A program made the position numbers and the translations under genes. A DNA stretch of 64,000 nt from the NCBI GenBank assembly GCA_011319805.1, contig SJRY01000228.1, forward strand, positions 620,001-684,000, read 5' to 3'. The DNA comes from Macrocybe gigantea (Eukaryota; Basidiomycota; Agaricomycetes; Agaricales; Callistosporiaceae). Shown piece after piece: positions 63,485 to 64,000 of this stretch (the stretch's first letter is position 1; each line of letters opens with the position of its first letter). The notes under the pieces were generated by a model. It did not search any database, was not told where the DNA came from, and saw only the letters and a list, made by a program, of their open reading frames with translations.

Positions 63485-64000
63485 TCTCTTTCCACAACCC
63501 CCACTTGTAAACAACTGTAAACAACTCTCACAAATCGCACTCCTCGTTCTACGGTGACGACACTTGGGACGATCTTTGATCAGGTTGCAGATCCGGATAG
63601 ATATATCCTTGAACACTCCCCGTTTCTAAAATCGCGAAAATCGGCTGAAAATCCACCGATTTATTAGAGTTTTTCGATGAGCGACGATCCGCTCAACATT
63701 GTCAGCGGCGGTGGACCTCCACCGCTAAATCCCCACCCAGGTCGGACCCCTTCTGGTCCATCTCGATCCCCCGCTCCACCCTCAGGTCACTCTGGGGATA
63801 GGAGCCTCCTTTTTCAAGGCGGCGATGGTCTTATGGATACCGACGATGCTGGCCCCTCCAACACAGGCGGGTCTGCCGAACCCACCGTGCCCCCTCCCCG
63901 TCAATACTGTCCACTGAGGCAGCTTATAATGACAATTCCATCGGTATAGCGATCTTTCCCGAAGGGCATCGGTTCCTTCATGGTGAAGCGAAGGCTGCTA
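63485..64000 (+). mobile_element. LINE 5' end running out of the window
   Basis: The 5' UTR starts at about ctttccacaacccccacttg (63490) with the family words ttgtaaacaactgtaaacaa and aaaatcggctgaaaatccac. ORF1 opens at ATG 63677 ('MSDDPLNIVSGGGPPPLNP', 'GDGLMDTDDAGPSN'). A one-base shift near 63895 moves the conserved continuation ('SILSTEAAYNDNSIGIAIF') to another frame. CpG content is high, so it is a young copy. The rest is outside the window. Confidence 0.87.

Overview
The window looks like a repeat-packed, gene-poor stretch of a filamentous fungal genome, most likely a basidiomycete (Agaricomycete-like). The strongest pointer is a decayed KDZ transposase with a CxC2-type cysteine cluster at 37.2-40.1 kb, a type abundant in mushroom-forming fungi. 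Chromodomain Gypsy elements, a fungal Copia element and APE-type LINEs with a C-terminal RNase H fit the same picture. I found no convincing single-copy host gene, no rRNA, no free-standing tRNA gene, no CRISPR array and no prokaryotic feature. Almost every recognisable coding region belongs to a mobile element, and most are broken by TGA/TAG stops and frameshifts with G-to-A / C-to-T character.

1-26 kb is a nest of LTR retrotransposons that can be resolved by 5-bp target-site duplications (TSDs). An old Gypsy copy (A2, 5' LTR at 1042) is split in its gag by Gypsy C (2155-22355, TSD GCAAG). Gypsy C is split between gag and protease by a second A-family element, A1 (4416-18271, TSD GTAGC). A1 holds a young, CpG-rich, truncated Gypsy B (8767-11654, TSD TAAAG) with an odd 77-bp inverted repeat, a 5'-truncated Copia element (about 11819-16643) and a reverse solo A-type LTR (16649-16977, TSD CAAAT). 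A2 also carries a reverse solo A-type LTR (TSD CTTTA) and a TA-flanked 722-bp MITE.

26-40.8 kb holds an AT-rich unexplained stretch, a reversed 3' end of a second Gypsy C copy, a gene of a KDZ-associated family split by a LINE, degenerate tandem repeats, and what I interpret as one KDZ DNA transposon of about 9 kb. That transposon has inverted subterminal repeats, a KDZ transposase on the + strand (split by a LINE) and a decayed, apparently multi-exon companion gene on the - strand.

40.8-64 kb is a LINE/SINE graveyard of one LINE family. The LINE has ORF1 with CCHC-type knuckles and ORF2 with APE endonuclease, RT, RNase H and a terminal Cys/His knuckle; the two ORFs overlap by ATGA. LINE copies sit in LINE copies, and several TSDs of 14-17 bp can be read. 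Long SINEs (about 1.1-1.2 kb) have a tRNA-like head with A and B boxes and end in the last ~85 bp of this LINE. Two nearly identical SINEs in inverted orientation bound a 9.4-kb segment that appears to have been inverted: the two halves of one LINE, broken at the same codon, now lie 10.6 kb apart in opposite orientation. Fragments of another Gypsy (reverse transcriptase/RNase H at 59.1-60.0 kb, integrase at 48.5 kb) fit the same inversion. The window ends inside a new LINE ORF1.
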